Below are positions 1 to 7,247 of a stretch of 12,257 nt of DNA, piece after piece; the stretch's first letter is position 1; every line of letters begins with the position of its first letter. A program made the translations under genes and the position numbers. Location: NCBI GenBank assembly GCA_003151535.1, contig PLXT01000136.1, forward strand, positions 1,214 through 13,470, written 5' to 3'. This stretch comes from Methanobacterium sp. (GTDB lineage Archaea; Methanobacteriota; Methanobacteria; Methanobacteriales; Methanobacteriaceae). Below the pieces are notes generated by a model. It saw nothing but the letters and a program-made list of their open reading frames with translations, made no database searches and was not told the origin of the DNA.

Positions 1-18
1 TAAAAAGCCAATTTTCAT
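1..18 (-). CDS. Start of a leftward gene cut by the window edge (six codons)
   Basis: On the minus strand an ATG at 18 opens a frame reading MKIGFL up to the window edge. A strong ribosome binding site, GAGGT (25-29), sits six bases upstream. It begins 64 bases after the stop of the sugar-phosphate transferase, in the same direction, so it is probably the next gene of the surface-polysaccharide cluster. MKIGFL-type beginnings are common in GT4 glycosyltransferases and other nucleotide-binding proteins, but six residues cannot identify the product. Confidence 0.5.
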
Positions 19-82
19 TCTGATACCTCAATAAGTATATCTCTTTTATTAAAGTTATTTAGATTATACATATTTTTAAACT

Positions 83-1474
83 TTAATAGGCATTTTTAAA
101 GAAGTTTCTGAAGGTCATGAAGAATATTTTAATGTCTAAAAAGAAATTCCAGTTTTCAACATAGTATATATCATATTCAATCCTCTTTTTTATCGATGTA
201 TTTCCTCTATAACCATGTATTTGGGCATAACCTGTCATACCAGGACGTACATGGTGTTTGATCATATATTTGGGAATTTCATCCCTGAATTTATCAACAA
301 AAAATGGACGTTCAGGTCTTGGACCTATTAAGCTCATATCGCCTTTTAATATATTAAAGAATTGTGGTAACTCATCAATATTAGTTTTACGAATAAATTT
401 ACCCAATTTAGTGTTTCTTGGATCGTTTTCCTTTGTCCAGTTATAATCCTCATTATCTTTTACCCTCATGCTACGGAATTTATAGATACAAAACTCCTTT
501 CTGTTATTGCCAACCCTTTTTTGTTTGAAAATAACAGGACCTGGACTGGTTAACTTTACTAGAATAGCTGTAACAAGAAGTACAGGAGATATTATTATGA
601 TGCCACTGGTAACAAGGACAATATCTGAGATTCTTTTAATTAACCTGTTTAAATTGTTATCTAATGGTACATATCTTATATTAATAACAGGGATATCATC
701 TATCATATCTATTGCTGGTTTAGCATTGAAATATCTGTAATAATCAGGTACTATTTCAGCCTTTACACCATATTTTTCAAGGGTGTTAAGAAGATTTTCA
801 ATAAGCTTGTAGTGTCTAGATCCTATGGTAATAATTGCCATATCAATGGTATTATTGGTTATAATTTTTTCTAAATCTTCAATACTACCTATAACTGTAG
901 AATTGGAGATTTTCTTCCCGATTAGCATGTTATCGTCTAAAAATCCCATTATATTGTAGCCTATGTAGAAGTTTTCCTGTATCTTATTTGCAAATTTTTC
1001 CCCCAGTTCTCCAGCTCCTATCACCAGCATGTACTGTTGATTAAAACCTTTTTTACGAACGTATCTTAAAAAACTTCTAAAAAAGAATCTTTCTATGATC
1101 ATGAAGGAGGTACTGAATACAGCAAACATTGCAAGTAAATATCTTGAATAAACACCAACTTCAATTACATATAATGCTGTAATAAGGATTAATAGCCCTA
1201 TAATATTGATTTTGAGTATTTGTTTTGTTTCGCTTGTAATACTCTCTGCTCTTTGGGGACTGTACAAGCCAAAGGAGTAGTTAAGAATGGTATAAACTAT
1301 AATGATAAATAAAAGTGATAATAGATATTGATTTAGTTTCCAGTTATCAATACCCACACCAAATAAAGTTGTTTTAAATCGTATGAACCATGCAAAGAAT
1401 AGTGCGAAGCTTATTACCATAATATCAATTAAAACAAGCAATAAATTTAATAATCTTTGATTTTCTCTTATCAT
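83..1474 (-). CDS. WcaJ-type polyprenyl-phosphate sugar-1-phosphate transferase
   Basis: Membrane enzyme that probably transfers a sugar-1-phosphate from a UDP-sugar to a polyprenyl phosphate, starting assembly of a lipid-linked glycan. The 463 residues match the long WcaJ/WbaP-type architecture: four or five hydrophobic segments in residues 9-130, a Rossmann-like middle domain with GAGELGE at 153-159, a re-entrant hydrophobic segment at about 284-306, and the C-terminal catalytic domain with KFRSM (332-336), DELPQ (367-371), GDMSLIGPRPE (378-388) and RPGMTG (410-415). The ATG at 1474 gives the complete N-terminal membrane region; an AGGT lies upstream at a loose spacing. It is last of the nine complete leftward genes, 49 bases after the preceding glycosyltransferase gene. 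The sugar (glucose, galactose or an N-acetylhexosamine) cannot be read from sequence. In an archaeon the acceptor would be a dolichol-type lipid rather than undecaprenyl phosphate (inference). Confidence 0.92.
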   Translation of the reverse strand: MIRENQRLLNLLLVLIDIMVISFALFFAWFIRFKTTLFGVGIDNWKLNQYLLSLLFIIIVYTILNYSFGLYSPQRAESITSETKQILKINIIGLLILITALYVIEVGVYSRYLLAMFAVFSTSFMIIERFFFRSFLRYVRKKGFNQQYMLVIGAGELGEKFANKIQENFYIGYNIMGFLDDNMLIGKKISNSTVIGSIEDLEKIITNNTIDMAIITIGSRHYKLIENLLNTLEKYGVKAEIVPDYYRYFNAKPAIDMIDDIPVINIRYVPLDNNLNRLIKRISDIVLVTSGIIIISPVLLVTAILVKLTSPGPVIFKQKRVGNNRKEFCIYKFRSMRVKDNEDYNWTKENDPRNTKLGKFIRKTNIDELPQFFNILKGDMSLIGPRPERPFFVDKFRDEIPKYMIKHHVRPGMTGYAQIHGYRGNTSIKKRIEYDIYYVENWNFFLDIKIFFMTFRNFFKNAY

Positions 1475-1523
1475 GGAATAAACCTACTAAATGTTAATAT
1501 AAACTTTCTTAAAACTATTTTCC

Positions 1524-2405
1524 CTATTGTATAATATAATTTTTAAACACCTTTAATCCGTATATTCCCCAAATTCCCATATATGTAGCTGCGGTTGTAA
1601 TCCATGGATATCCTTCTTTATAATGTTTGTTGTAAAAAATATACATTGCCCTATAAAATTCATACATTAATTTTTTATTTTGTTTTTTACTGGTACTTGC
1701 CCCTTTGTAGTGTACAATTTTAGCATCGCTGTAATAAATTATCTTCCAATTTGCAGCTTTGATACGGTAGCACCAATCAATATCTTCACCGTACATGAAG
1801 AATATTTCATCTAAAAGTCCTACTTCTTGTATGGTTTTGGATCTAACAAGCATGAATGCACCAACTATACAATCTACTTCGTAGGTTTCATCTTCACTTA
1901 GATATGTAAGATTATACCTTCCAAAACGTTTACTATTTGGAAATAATGTTGACAGGCCTGTCATTTTATAAAATGAAACTTTAAAATCTGGAAAACTTCT
2001 ACGACAAGCTTTATCCAAAGTATTATCAGGCAAAATAACTTTGCATCCTAAAGCCCCTACATTTTCATATGCATCCATGAAATTCATGGATTTTTCTAAA
2101 CAATTGTCAACTATAACTGTGTCAGAGTTGAGTAAAAGCACGTATTTAGAGGAAGTTTTTCTAATAGCAACATTATTTGCATATGCAAAACCCTTATTTT
2201 TATTATTTAATAAGAAATTTATAAGACCATCTTCCGATTCCTTAAAAAAATCTTTTTGTAATCTTCCAATACTGCCGTCCAATGAAGCATTATCCACCAC
2301 GTATATATCATATTCAAATGGATGATCCTTTTTTATAATGGATTCTATGGTCTGTTTTGTTAGGTCATACGTTTCATAGTTCACTATTATTATGGATAAA
2401 TCCAT
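1524..2405 (-). CDS. GT2 glycosyltransferase, WbbL (rhamnosyltransferase)-like
   Basis: Cytoplasmic GT-A fold glycosyltransferase of family GT2, probably adding one sugar to the lipid-linked intermediate. In 293 residues it shows the nucleotide-binding start (SIIIVNY, 4-10), VDNAS (37-41), the metal-binding DxD equivalent NSD (93-95), an acceptor-side VGAFMLVR stretch (181-188) and the catalytic-base motif GED (206-208), then a conserved histidine in IVHYKG (230-235). This arrangement is that of WbbL-type rhamnosyltransferases, but donor specificity cannot be assigned from it. The ATG is supported by AGGAG seven to nine bases upstream. It follows the next upstream glycosyltransferase gene by 164 AT-rich bases, which hold a weak 7-bp inverted repeat (2496-2502 with 2514-2520) and no convincing terminator. 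Confidence 0.9.
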   Translation of the reverse strand: MDLSIIIVNYETYDLTKQTIESIIKKDHPFEYDIYVVDNASLDGSIGRLQKDFFKESEDGLINFLLNNKNKGFAYANNVAIRKTSSKYVLLLNSDTVIVDNCLEKSMNFMDAYENVGALGCKVILPDNTLDKACRRSFPDFKVSFYKMTGLSTLFPNSKRFGRYNLTYLSEDETYEVDCIVGAFMLVRSKTIQEVGLLDEIFFMYGEDIDWCYRIKAANWKIIYYSDAKIVHYKGASTSKKQNKKLMYEFYRAMYIFYNKHYKEGYPWITTAATYMGIWGIYGLKVFKNYIIQ

Positions 2406-2569
2406 TTTATATCTCCTAATGCATTTATCATTTTTGAATTCAATCCAAAGTAGATGATAACCTTTGTTAGCATGTTATTTTTTTTTATGAGAAAATTTTA
2501 AGCAATAATCAGCCTTAAAATATTATATGAATAAATTATATTTATAGTATATGTAGTAAACTTTACCCT

Positions 2570-3538
2570 CTAATTAAATTTTCTAAAAATTATATATTTC
2601 AAACTATTCTGAATTAGAAGCCATTCTATCTTTAAATAATTAGTAAACCTTTCATTTTTATATTTAATCTTATTAATCTTATCTAATGATGTAACTCCTT
2701 CTTTTAATCCTTTGAGATAATCATTACCATGGCCCTTCCTAATAAAAAATAGATATTTGATGAAGTAGCCTGTGATTAAAAAAATAAAATTTAATAAAAG
2801 CTGTGGCCATGGCATGTTCTTATAGGGAACATACACATTGTTTCGAGCAGCCAATTTTATTTTAAATTTATTATATTTATTACCGCTACTACCACTCCCA
2901 ATATGATAAACAATTGCTTGGGGGCAGTAAACAGATTTATAACCAAAAATCCTAGCCCTGTAACCAATATCCACATCTTCCATATATGCAAAAAAGTTTT
3001 CATCGAAGTATCCAATTAAATTAAAAACACATTTTCTGTAAAGCCCTGCTCCAGCACATGCACTGAATATTTCCCTCTCATTATTGAGCAGATCAACAGA
3101 TTTCCCATAACCAACTTTATTTGTCCACCCAACAAGAGTATATTCATCTCCTGCATCGTCTATCTTGTTTCTATCATGGTATTGTATCATTTTAGAGGCG
3201 ACAGCAAATATATTTTCATCCTTTTTCATACATTTTAAAAGATTAGAAATACAGTTGTCATCCAATACAACATCATTATTTAATAAAAATATATAATCTG
3301 CATCTGAAATCTTTATCCCCTGGTTAACTGCTGCAGCAAAACCTAAATTTTCCTTATTTTGTATTAGATGATACTCAGGATGTTGCTGTTCGATGTATTC
3401 AACACTACCATCAACTGATCCGTTGTCCACAATTATTATATCCAATTCTTCATGATAACTCTGTGTTGATATCGATAAAAAACATTTCTCAAGAAATTTT
3501 AGACCGTTGTAATTGGGCACGATAATAGATATTTTCAT
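2570..3538 (-). CDS. GT2 glycosyltransferase, WbbL-like, with C-terminal membrane segment
   Basis: Second WbbL-like GT2 enzyme of the cluster, 322 residues. Visible motifs are SIIVPNYNG (4-12), VDNGS (37-41), the DxD equivalent NND (87-89), a CAGAGLYR stretch (161-168), the catalytic-base motif MED (186-188) and YHIGSGSS (211-218). A hydrophobic stretch at about 245-266 followed by basic residues (RKGHG) suggests attachment to the inner face of the membrane, where the lipid-linked substrate is. It starts 27 bases after the stop of the upstream 594-residue glycosyltransferase gene, so the two are almost certainly co-transcribed. The ATG at 3538 begins exactly at the canonical first beta strand; only a weak GGAA-like binding site precedes it. 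Donor and acceptor sugars are unknown. Confidence 0.9.
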   Translation of the reverse strand: MKISIIVPNYNGLKFLEKCFLSISTQSYHEELDIIIVDNGSVDGSVEYIEQQHPEYHLIQNKENLGFAAAVNQGIKISDADYIFLLNNDVVLDDNCISNLLKCMKKDENIFAVASKMIQYHDRNKIDDAGDEYTLVGWTNKVGYGKSVDLLNNEREIFSACAGAGLYRKCVFNLIGYFDENFFAYMEDVDIGYRARIFGYKSVYCPQAIVYHIGSGSSGNKYNKFKIKLAARNNVYVPYKNMPWPQLLLNFIFLITGYFIKYLFFIRKGHGNDYLKGLKEGVTSLDKINKIKYKNERFTNYLKIEWLLIQNSLKYIIFRKFN

Positions 3539-3565
3539 ATTGTAAATTCCATAAATTTTGAATTT

Positions 3566-5350
3566 TCATAATTTATTTCTTATTTCTGTAAATCTATCCT
3601 TAACAGCGGATATAATATAAAATATTGCAACTAGATATCCTTGATTGTACATTTTAATATTGGTTTTAATCTTAAAAAACTTCATGTATATGCGGATCAT
3701 TTCTATCAGTCTGTAATTTTTTTCTAATAATTTGAACAGATGCACACGTTTAGGAAGCTTTCCATGAATCGATGTACCAATTTTTTTGCCGAATAATAAG
3801 TTTCCGTCTATATTTTTATATTTACCATTCCCATAAATGGTTTTAATATCCGCTATTAAGTCTTGAGTAAATATAAATTGCTTTTTAGTTAAATATGCCC
3901 TTTTTATAAACTTATTACCTATATTAAAATCAAAATAATCGTAGTTATCCGATTTGGTCGCATTAGATTTCTTTAAAGACTCTTTTATATTTAAAATATC
4001 TTTTAAATTATTTATTTTAACGGATATCACATCAAAAAATCCATTATAAATATGGATGTATAACGTTCTAAGAGCATTCGGGTTTAGAATAATAAAATCA
4101 TTTATAAGTATTATATATTCTCCACGGGAACGTTCCAGTGAAATATTATTAAAATCTTCAATTTCTTGAATAATATGAAGATTTTTGGCTTTACTTTTCT
4201 TGTTTAACCTTTTTAACAAATTTTCAGGTATCATTACTTCAAATAAAATAAAATCTTGTGAATAAATAGAATCGATCATCAACTGCAAATTATTGTCACT
4301 AATTTTATGAGGATTTAATAGGATAGATATAAAAGGTTTTTGAGCCAGTTCTTTTTGGTTACTTGCAAGATGATTAATGGGAAGATCATTAAATGATCTT
4401 TGAAGTTTTAACCATGATCTTGGGTACATATCATTTTTTAAAGATAAAATAGTTTTATTTATTAATTTTAACGATATATCATCTGTTTTCCAGAATAATC
4501 TGTAAAATTCATTGAGGAGTATGGCTGCTCGCCTGTATAAAAGTCCATCAAGATAATTATAACAATCCACCTTCAATCTAGCTTTTTCTGTAGCAGTTGT
4601 GGTTTTTTCTATTTTATTATTAAATGATTTAAGAGCATTTTTATAGATTATATCATGGGATTTTAAGTAATGTTCAATTTGTTCGGGATCTGTTTCCTGA
4701 GTGATTGATTGCGACTCCCAGAAATCATGTTTTCTAAATGATACAACTTTATGTGGGCATCCTGTTATTTTATTGCAGGTATATGCATAGTTTAACACAA
4801 ACACTCCGTCTTCTGCATATTTAAGATCTGGAAATCTTATTCCTGTTTCAATAATTTTCTCTCTTAAAAATAGTTTGTTGCTTTGTGAAAAAGTCCAAAT
4901 AAGCTGTTTTTCGAAGGGTTTAATGTGTTTTATTGAAGCAAGTCTAACTGTGTTTAGATGTTTAGTAGAGCCAAATGAGTTGAAATGTTCAGATATTCCA
5001 ACTACTAGTTCTGCATCTTCACTAACAGCATATTTATAAAGATTTTCTAGTGCAGTTGAGATAAAAAGATCATCAGCGTCCAAAAATGCTATATAATCTC
5101 CATTAGCCTCATCAATCCCCCTGTTACGTGCACTGGAAACTCCTGAATTGTTCTGGGTAAATGACTTAAAAAATGGATAACGATCACAATATCTATCAAT
5201 TATATTTTGAGTATCATCTGTTGATCCGTCGTTGATTATTATGACTTCAAAATCTTGGAATGTCTGGTTTACAATGGAATCTAAAGTTTCTGGCAGATAT
5301 TCTTTGGCATTGTAAGCAGGAATAATTACGGATACACTACAATCTTCCAT
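3566..5350 (-). CDS. Two-domain GT2 glycosyltransferase with a degenerate second GT-A domain
   Basis: A 594-residue protein (numbered from the start chosen here). Residues 4-290 form an intact GT2 domain: VSVIIPAYN (7-15), INDGSTDD (39-46), FLDADD with the metal-binding DAD at 91-93, and the catalytic AED at 179-181 after a typical NKLFLRE acceptor-site stretch. Residues about 339-535 look like a decayed copy: a SILL...IDSIYSQDF stretch, then GEYIILINDF aligned without gaps to GDYIAFLDAD of the first domain (the DAD position reads NDF), and an NKFIKR...QD region where the catalytic ED would be. The first domain resembles capsule and teichoic-acid decorating transferases such as the EpsH and TarS/TarQ type; beside tarI/tarJ it could glycosylate the polyol-phosphate polymer (inference). 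The ATG at 5350 is preferred to one 11 codons upstream because GGTGAT ends four bases before it and homology begins just after it. Confidence 0.85.
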   Translation of the reverse strand: MEDCSVSVIIPAYNAKEYLPETLDSIVNQTFQDFEVIIINDGSTDDTQNIIDRYCDRYPFFKSFTQNNSGVSSARNRGIDEANGDYIAFLDADDLFISTALENLYKYAVSEDAELVVGISEHFNSFGSTKHLNTVRLASIKHIKPFEKQLIWTFSQSNKLFLREKIIETGIRFPDLKYAEDGVFVLNYAYTCNKITGCPHKVVSFRKHDFWESQSITQETDPEQIEHYLKSHDIIYKNALKSFNNKIEKTTTATEKARLKVDCYNYLDGLLYRRAAILLNEFYRLFWKTDDISLKLINKTILSLKNDMYPRSWLKLQRSFNDLPINHLASNQKELAQKPFISILLNPHKISDNNLQLMIDSIYSQDFILFEVMIPENLLKRLNKKSKAKNLHIIQEIEDFNNISLERSRGEYIILINDFIILNPNALRTLYIHIYNGFFDVISVKINNLKDILNIKESLKKSNATKSDNYDYFDFNIGNKFIKRAYLTKKQFIFTQDLIADIKTIYGNGKYKNIDGNLLFGKKIGTSIHGKLPKRVHLFKLLEKNYRLIEMIRIYMKFFKIKTNIKMYNQGYLVAIFYIISAVKDRFTEIRNKL

Positions 5351-5354
5351 GAAT

Positions 5355-5360
5355 ATCACC
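5355..5360 (-). promoter_or_regulatory. GGTGAT ribosome binding site deciding the start at 5350
   Basis: The minus strand reads GGTGAT, four bases (ATTC) before ATG 5350. It is complementary to the conserved 3' end of 16S rRNA (ATCACCTCC). The site lies inside the reading frame extended to the upstream ATG at 5383, so that longer start is unlikely. The ATPase gene at 9190 has the same motif at the same spacing. Confidence 0.7.
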
Positions 5361-5402
5361 ATATTTAAGATTTCTATTCCCATAAATCATGTAAATGTAA
5401 TT

Positions 5403-5426
5403 AGATTATTACCTATATAATAATCT
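5403..5426. repeat. Perfect 9-bp inverted repeat with 6-base spacer between tarJ and the glycosyltransferase genes
   Basis: AGATTATTA (5403-5411) and TAATAATCT (5418-5426) are exact reverse complements around CCTATA. On the minus strand the dyad overlaps a weak TATA-like run (TTATTATATA) that could start a second leftward transcript covering the glycosyltransferase genes. No T-run follows the dyad on the minus strand, so it does not look like a terminator of tarJ. An operator is possible, but dyads of this length are expected once or twice by chance in 12 kb of such AT-rich DNA. Confidence 0.4.
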
Positions 5427-5505
5427 CTTTAATTTAAAACGCGGTTAGTTAATAATTTTAATGATAAATTTTTTGTATCAAATTTGATTAAATGTGATCA
5501 ATTTG

Positions 5506-6531
5506 TTATTTATTCCAAATTAAAATCGTTTTTCCAAAACCCAGCTCATAATCTCTTTCAAAAGCATGTTTAATATCATCAATACTTCTTATCTTTATCT
5601 CAGAAGTCACAATATTTTCTAGATAGCCTACAATTTCGGAATTGTTTTCTAATAACTTAATAACTTTTAGAAAGTCTTCTCTACTACTTCTACTTGTTCC
5701 AAAAAGTTTTAATCCCTTTTCAAGAATCATTCTGGTATTGATTGCCACAGGATATTCAGATACTCCTAAAAGAGAGATTGTTCCTTCTGGCTTTATTTTA
5801 TCAATAATTTGTTCTATAGCAGTTTGTGATTTTTGTCCACCAACACATTCAAAGGCGTGTTCTACTTCTAAATCTGATGGAATTCTGTTAATACAATATA
5901 CCTGATCTGCAAGAGTAAAATAACTCAATTTATCCTGATTTTTACCAAAGACTATCAGTTCTGTATCTGGGAAAGAATTTTTAAGCATCACAACTGTAAT
6001 GTAGGCGACGGTACCATCACCCCAAATCCCAATAGAATTCCTTCTACCATGTGAAAATTCATCAAACCTATTAATAGCATGAATAATCACACTGATAATT
6101 TCAGAAAATGCTGCAACTTTATAATTTACATCATTATCAATTTTAACGAGTCTATCAGGTGAAAAAATCACATAATTCTGTAAAAATCCATCAACATCAC
6201 TAGATCTGAATTTACTTGAGTATAAATAATTCTCACTGATTATAGGATCTTTTTCAACGGGTATATTTGGAATCATGGCCACGATATCCCCAGATCTAAA
6301 TTTTTGAGTTTTATCATAAACTACAACACCAACCCCTTCGTGTATCAAAGCCATTGGTAGTTTTTTAGATAGAACTTCAGGGTCACGAATTCCCTGGTAA
6401 TATCGCTGATCAGCATTACAAATAGATAGATAAGCTGGTCTTACAATTACCTCATCTTTATTAAGGTCAATTTCCTCATAGGCAATTTCTATCTGTTTCG
6501 GAGAAACCAAGCGATATAGAGTGTTTATCAT
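5506..6531 (-). CDS. tarJ: TarJ-type ribulose-5-phosphate reductase (ribitol-5-phosphate forming)
   Basis: Zinc-dependent medium-chain alcohol dehydrogenase that reduces ribulose-5-phosphate to ribitol-5-phosphate with NADPH, the step before CDP-ribitol synthesis. The 341 residues match TarJ of Gram-positive wall teichoic acid clusters along their whole length, including ICNADQRYY (37-45), LIHEGVG (62-68), the nucleotide-binding IWGDG (169-173), HAFECVGG (225-232) and LLGVSE (254-259). The expected zinc ligands are present: Cys38, His64, Glu65 and probably Glu144. The gene starts one base after the stop of tarI (TAA-T-ATG) and has no clear binding site of its own, so translation is probably coupled. 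With tarI it forms a complete CDP-ribitol module. I recognise the family from remembered TarJ sequence; the product could be proven only enzymatically. Confidence 0.94.
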   Translation of the reverse strand: MINTLYRLVSPKQIEIAYEEIDLNKDEVIVRPAYLSICNADQRYYQGIRDPEVLSKKLPMALIHEGVGVVVYDKTQKFRSGDIVAMIPNIPVEKDPIISENYLYSSKFRSSDVDGFLQNYVIFSPDRLVKIDNDVNYKVAAFSEIISVIIHAINRFDEFSHGRRNSIGIWGDGTVAYITVVMLKNSFPDTELIVFGKNQDKLSYFTLADQVYCINRIPSDLEVEHAFECVGGQKSQTAIEQIIDKIKPEGTISLLGVSEYPVAINTRMILEKGLKLFGTSRSSREDFLKVIKLLENNSEIVGYLENIVTSEIKIRSIDDIKHAFERDYELGFGKTILIWNK

Positions 6532-6532
6532 A

Positions 6533-7234
6533 TTATTTTTTCAACATGTTTTTTGCAACTTCAAGTTCATAGGGATAGGTAATTTTTATATTGTTAACTT
6601 CACCATCAACTAAATGTACCCTTTCACCATTAAGTACGAATATATTGGCTGCATCAGTTAAAATAGCCCTTTGATTATCGTTTAATTTATTATACAACCT
6701 TTTGAGTTTTAATATTTTAAATGATTGTGGTGTCTGCCCCTGGAACATGTGTTCCCTGTTTGGAATCGAATCGATGAAATTTCCATCAGAACTCTTAACA
6801 ATGGTGTCTGTCGCAGATATTACTGTATCACAGGCATCATATTCTTTGGCAAATTTAATATTTTCATCGATAACTCTAGGACTTAAAAATGGACGTACTG
6901 CATCATGTGTAACTATGATAAATTCTTCGCTAACTTCGTAATTTTTTTCAATATAATCGATTCCATTCATAATAGTTTCGTTACGAACAGTTCCACCAGC
7001 TATAACTACGATACGATCAGTTTCTCCGATATATTTTTGAATCAAATCTTTAGTATGTTTGATCCATGATTTAGGGCATAGTATTATGATTTTTTCAAAT
7101 TTCTCATTGATATAAAATTTTTCTATTGTATGCAGGAGTATGGGCTTACTTCCAAGTAACATATATTGCTTGGGCATTTCAGTGTTTCCTATCCTGGTTC
7201 CTATCCCGCCTGCTAAAATAGCTGCAAATATCAT
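6533..7234 (-). CDS. tarI: TarI-type ribitol-5-phosphate cytidylyltransferase
   Basis: Couples CTP with ribitol-5-phosphate to give CDP-ribitol, the donor for polyol-phosphate transfer. The 233 residues have the IspD/TarI nucleotidyltransferase fold: AILAGGIGTRIGN (5-17) with PKQY (21-24) for CTP binding, GGTVRNETI (80-88), the metal-binding VTHDAVRPF (108-116) with Asp111, QGQTPQSF (165-172) and NIKIT (215-219). The details resemble TarI (for example GNxxxPKQ and HTIEKF) more than isoprenoid IspD. If the host is an archaeon, which would use a mevalonate-type route, an IspD role is unlikely, and the adjoining tarJ settles the assignment. The ATG has AGGAG eight bases upstream, overlapping the stop of the preceding polyol-phosphate transferase gene. 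Confidence 0.94.
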   Translation of the reverse strand: MIFAAILAGGIGTRIGNTEMPKQYMLLGSKPILLHTIEKFYINEKFEKIIILCPKSWIKHTKDLIQKYIGETDRIVVIAGGTVRNETIMNGIDYIEKNYEVSEEFIIVTHDAVRPFLSPRVIDENIKFAKEYDACDTVISATDTIVKSSDGNFIDSIPNREHMFQGQTPQSFKILKLKRLYNKLNDNQRAILTDAANIFVLNGERVHLVDGEVNNIKITYPYELEVAKNMLKK

Positions 7235-7242
7235 GATAATAG

Positions 7243-7247
7243 CTCCT
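7243..7247 (-). promoter_or_regulatory. AGGAG ribosome binding site of tarI overlapping the upstream stop codon
   Basis: The minus strand reads TAGGAG: the TAG stop of the polyol-phosphate transferase (7248-7246) shares bases with AGGAG, which lies eight bases before the tarI ATG. This arrangement suggests translational coupling between the CDP-polyol-using enzyme and the CDP-polyol-making enzymes. Confidence 0.65.

Noticed and set aside
2041..2325. A 94-codon open frame on the plus strand inside a glycosyltransferase gene, and similar frames inside other genes
   Set aside because: They lie opposite well-supported genes with complete family motifs, lack ribosome binding sites and recognisable domains, and reflect the composition of the real genes.
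2496..2520. 7-bp inverted repeat (TTTTAAG / CTTAAAA) as a terminator between two glycosyltransferase genes
   Set aside because: The stem is almost all A-T with an 11-base loop, and no T-run follows it on the transcribed strand.
6533..7234. Could be IspD (isoprenoid MEP pathway cytidylyltransferase)
   Set aside because: It is fused in context to tarJ with one base between, it has TarI-like details around the CTP site, and a mevalonate-type archaeon would not need IspD.
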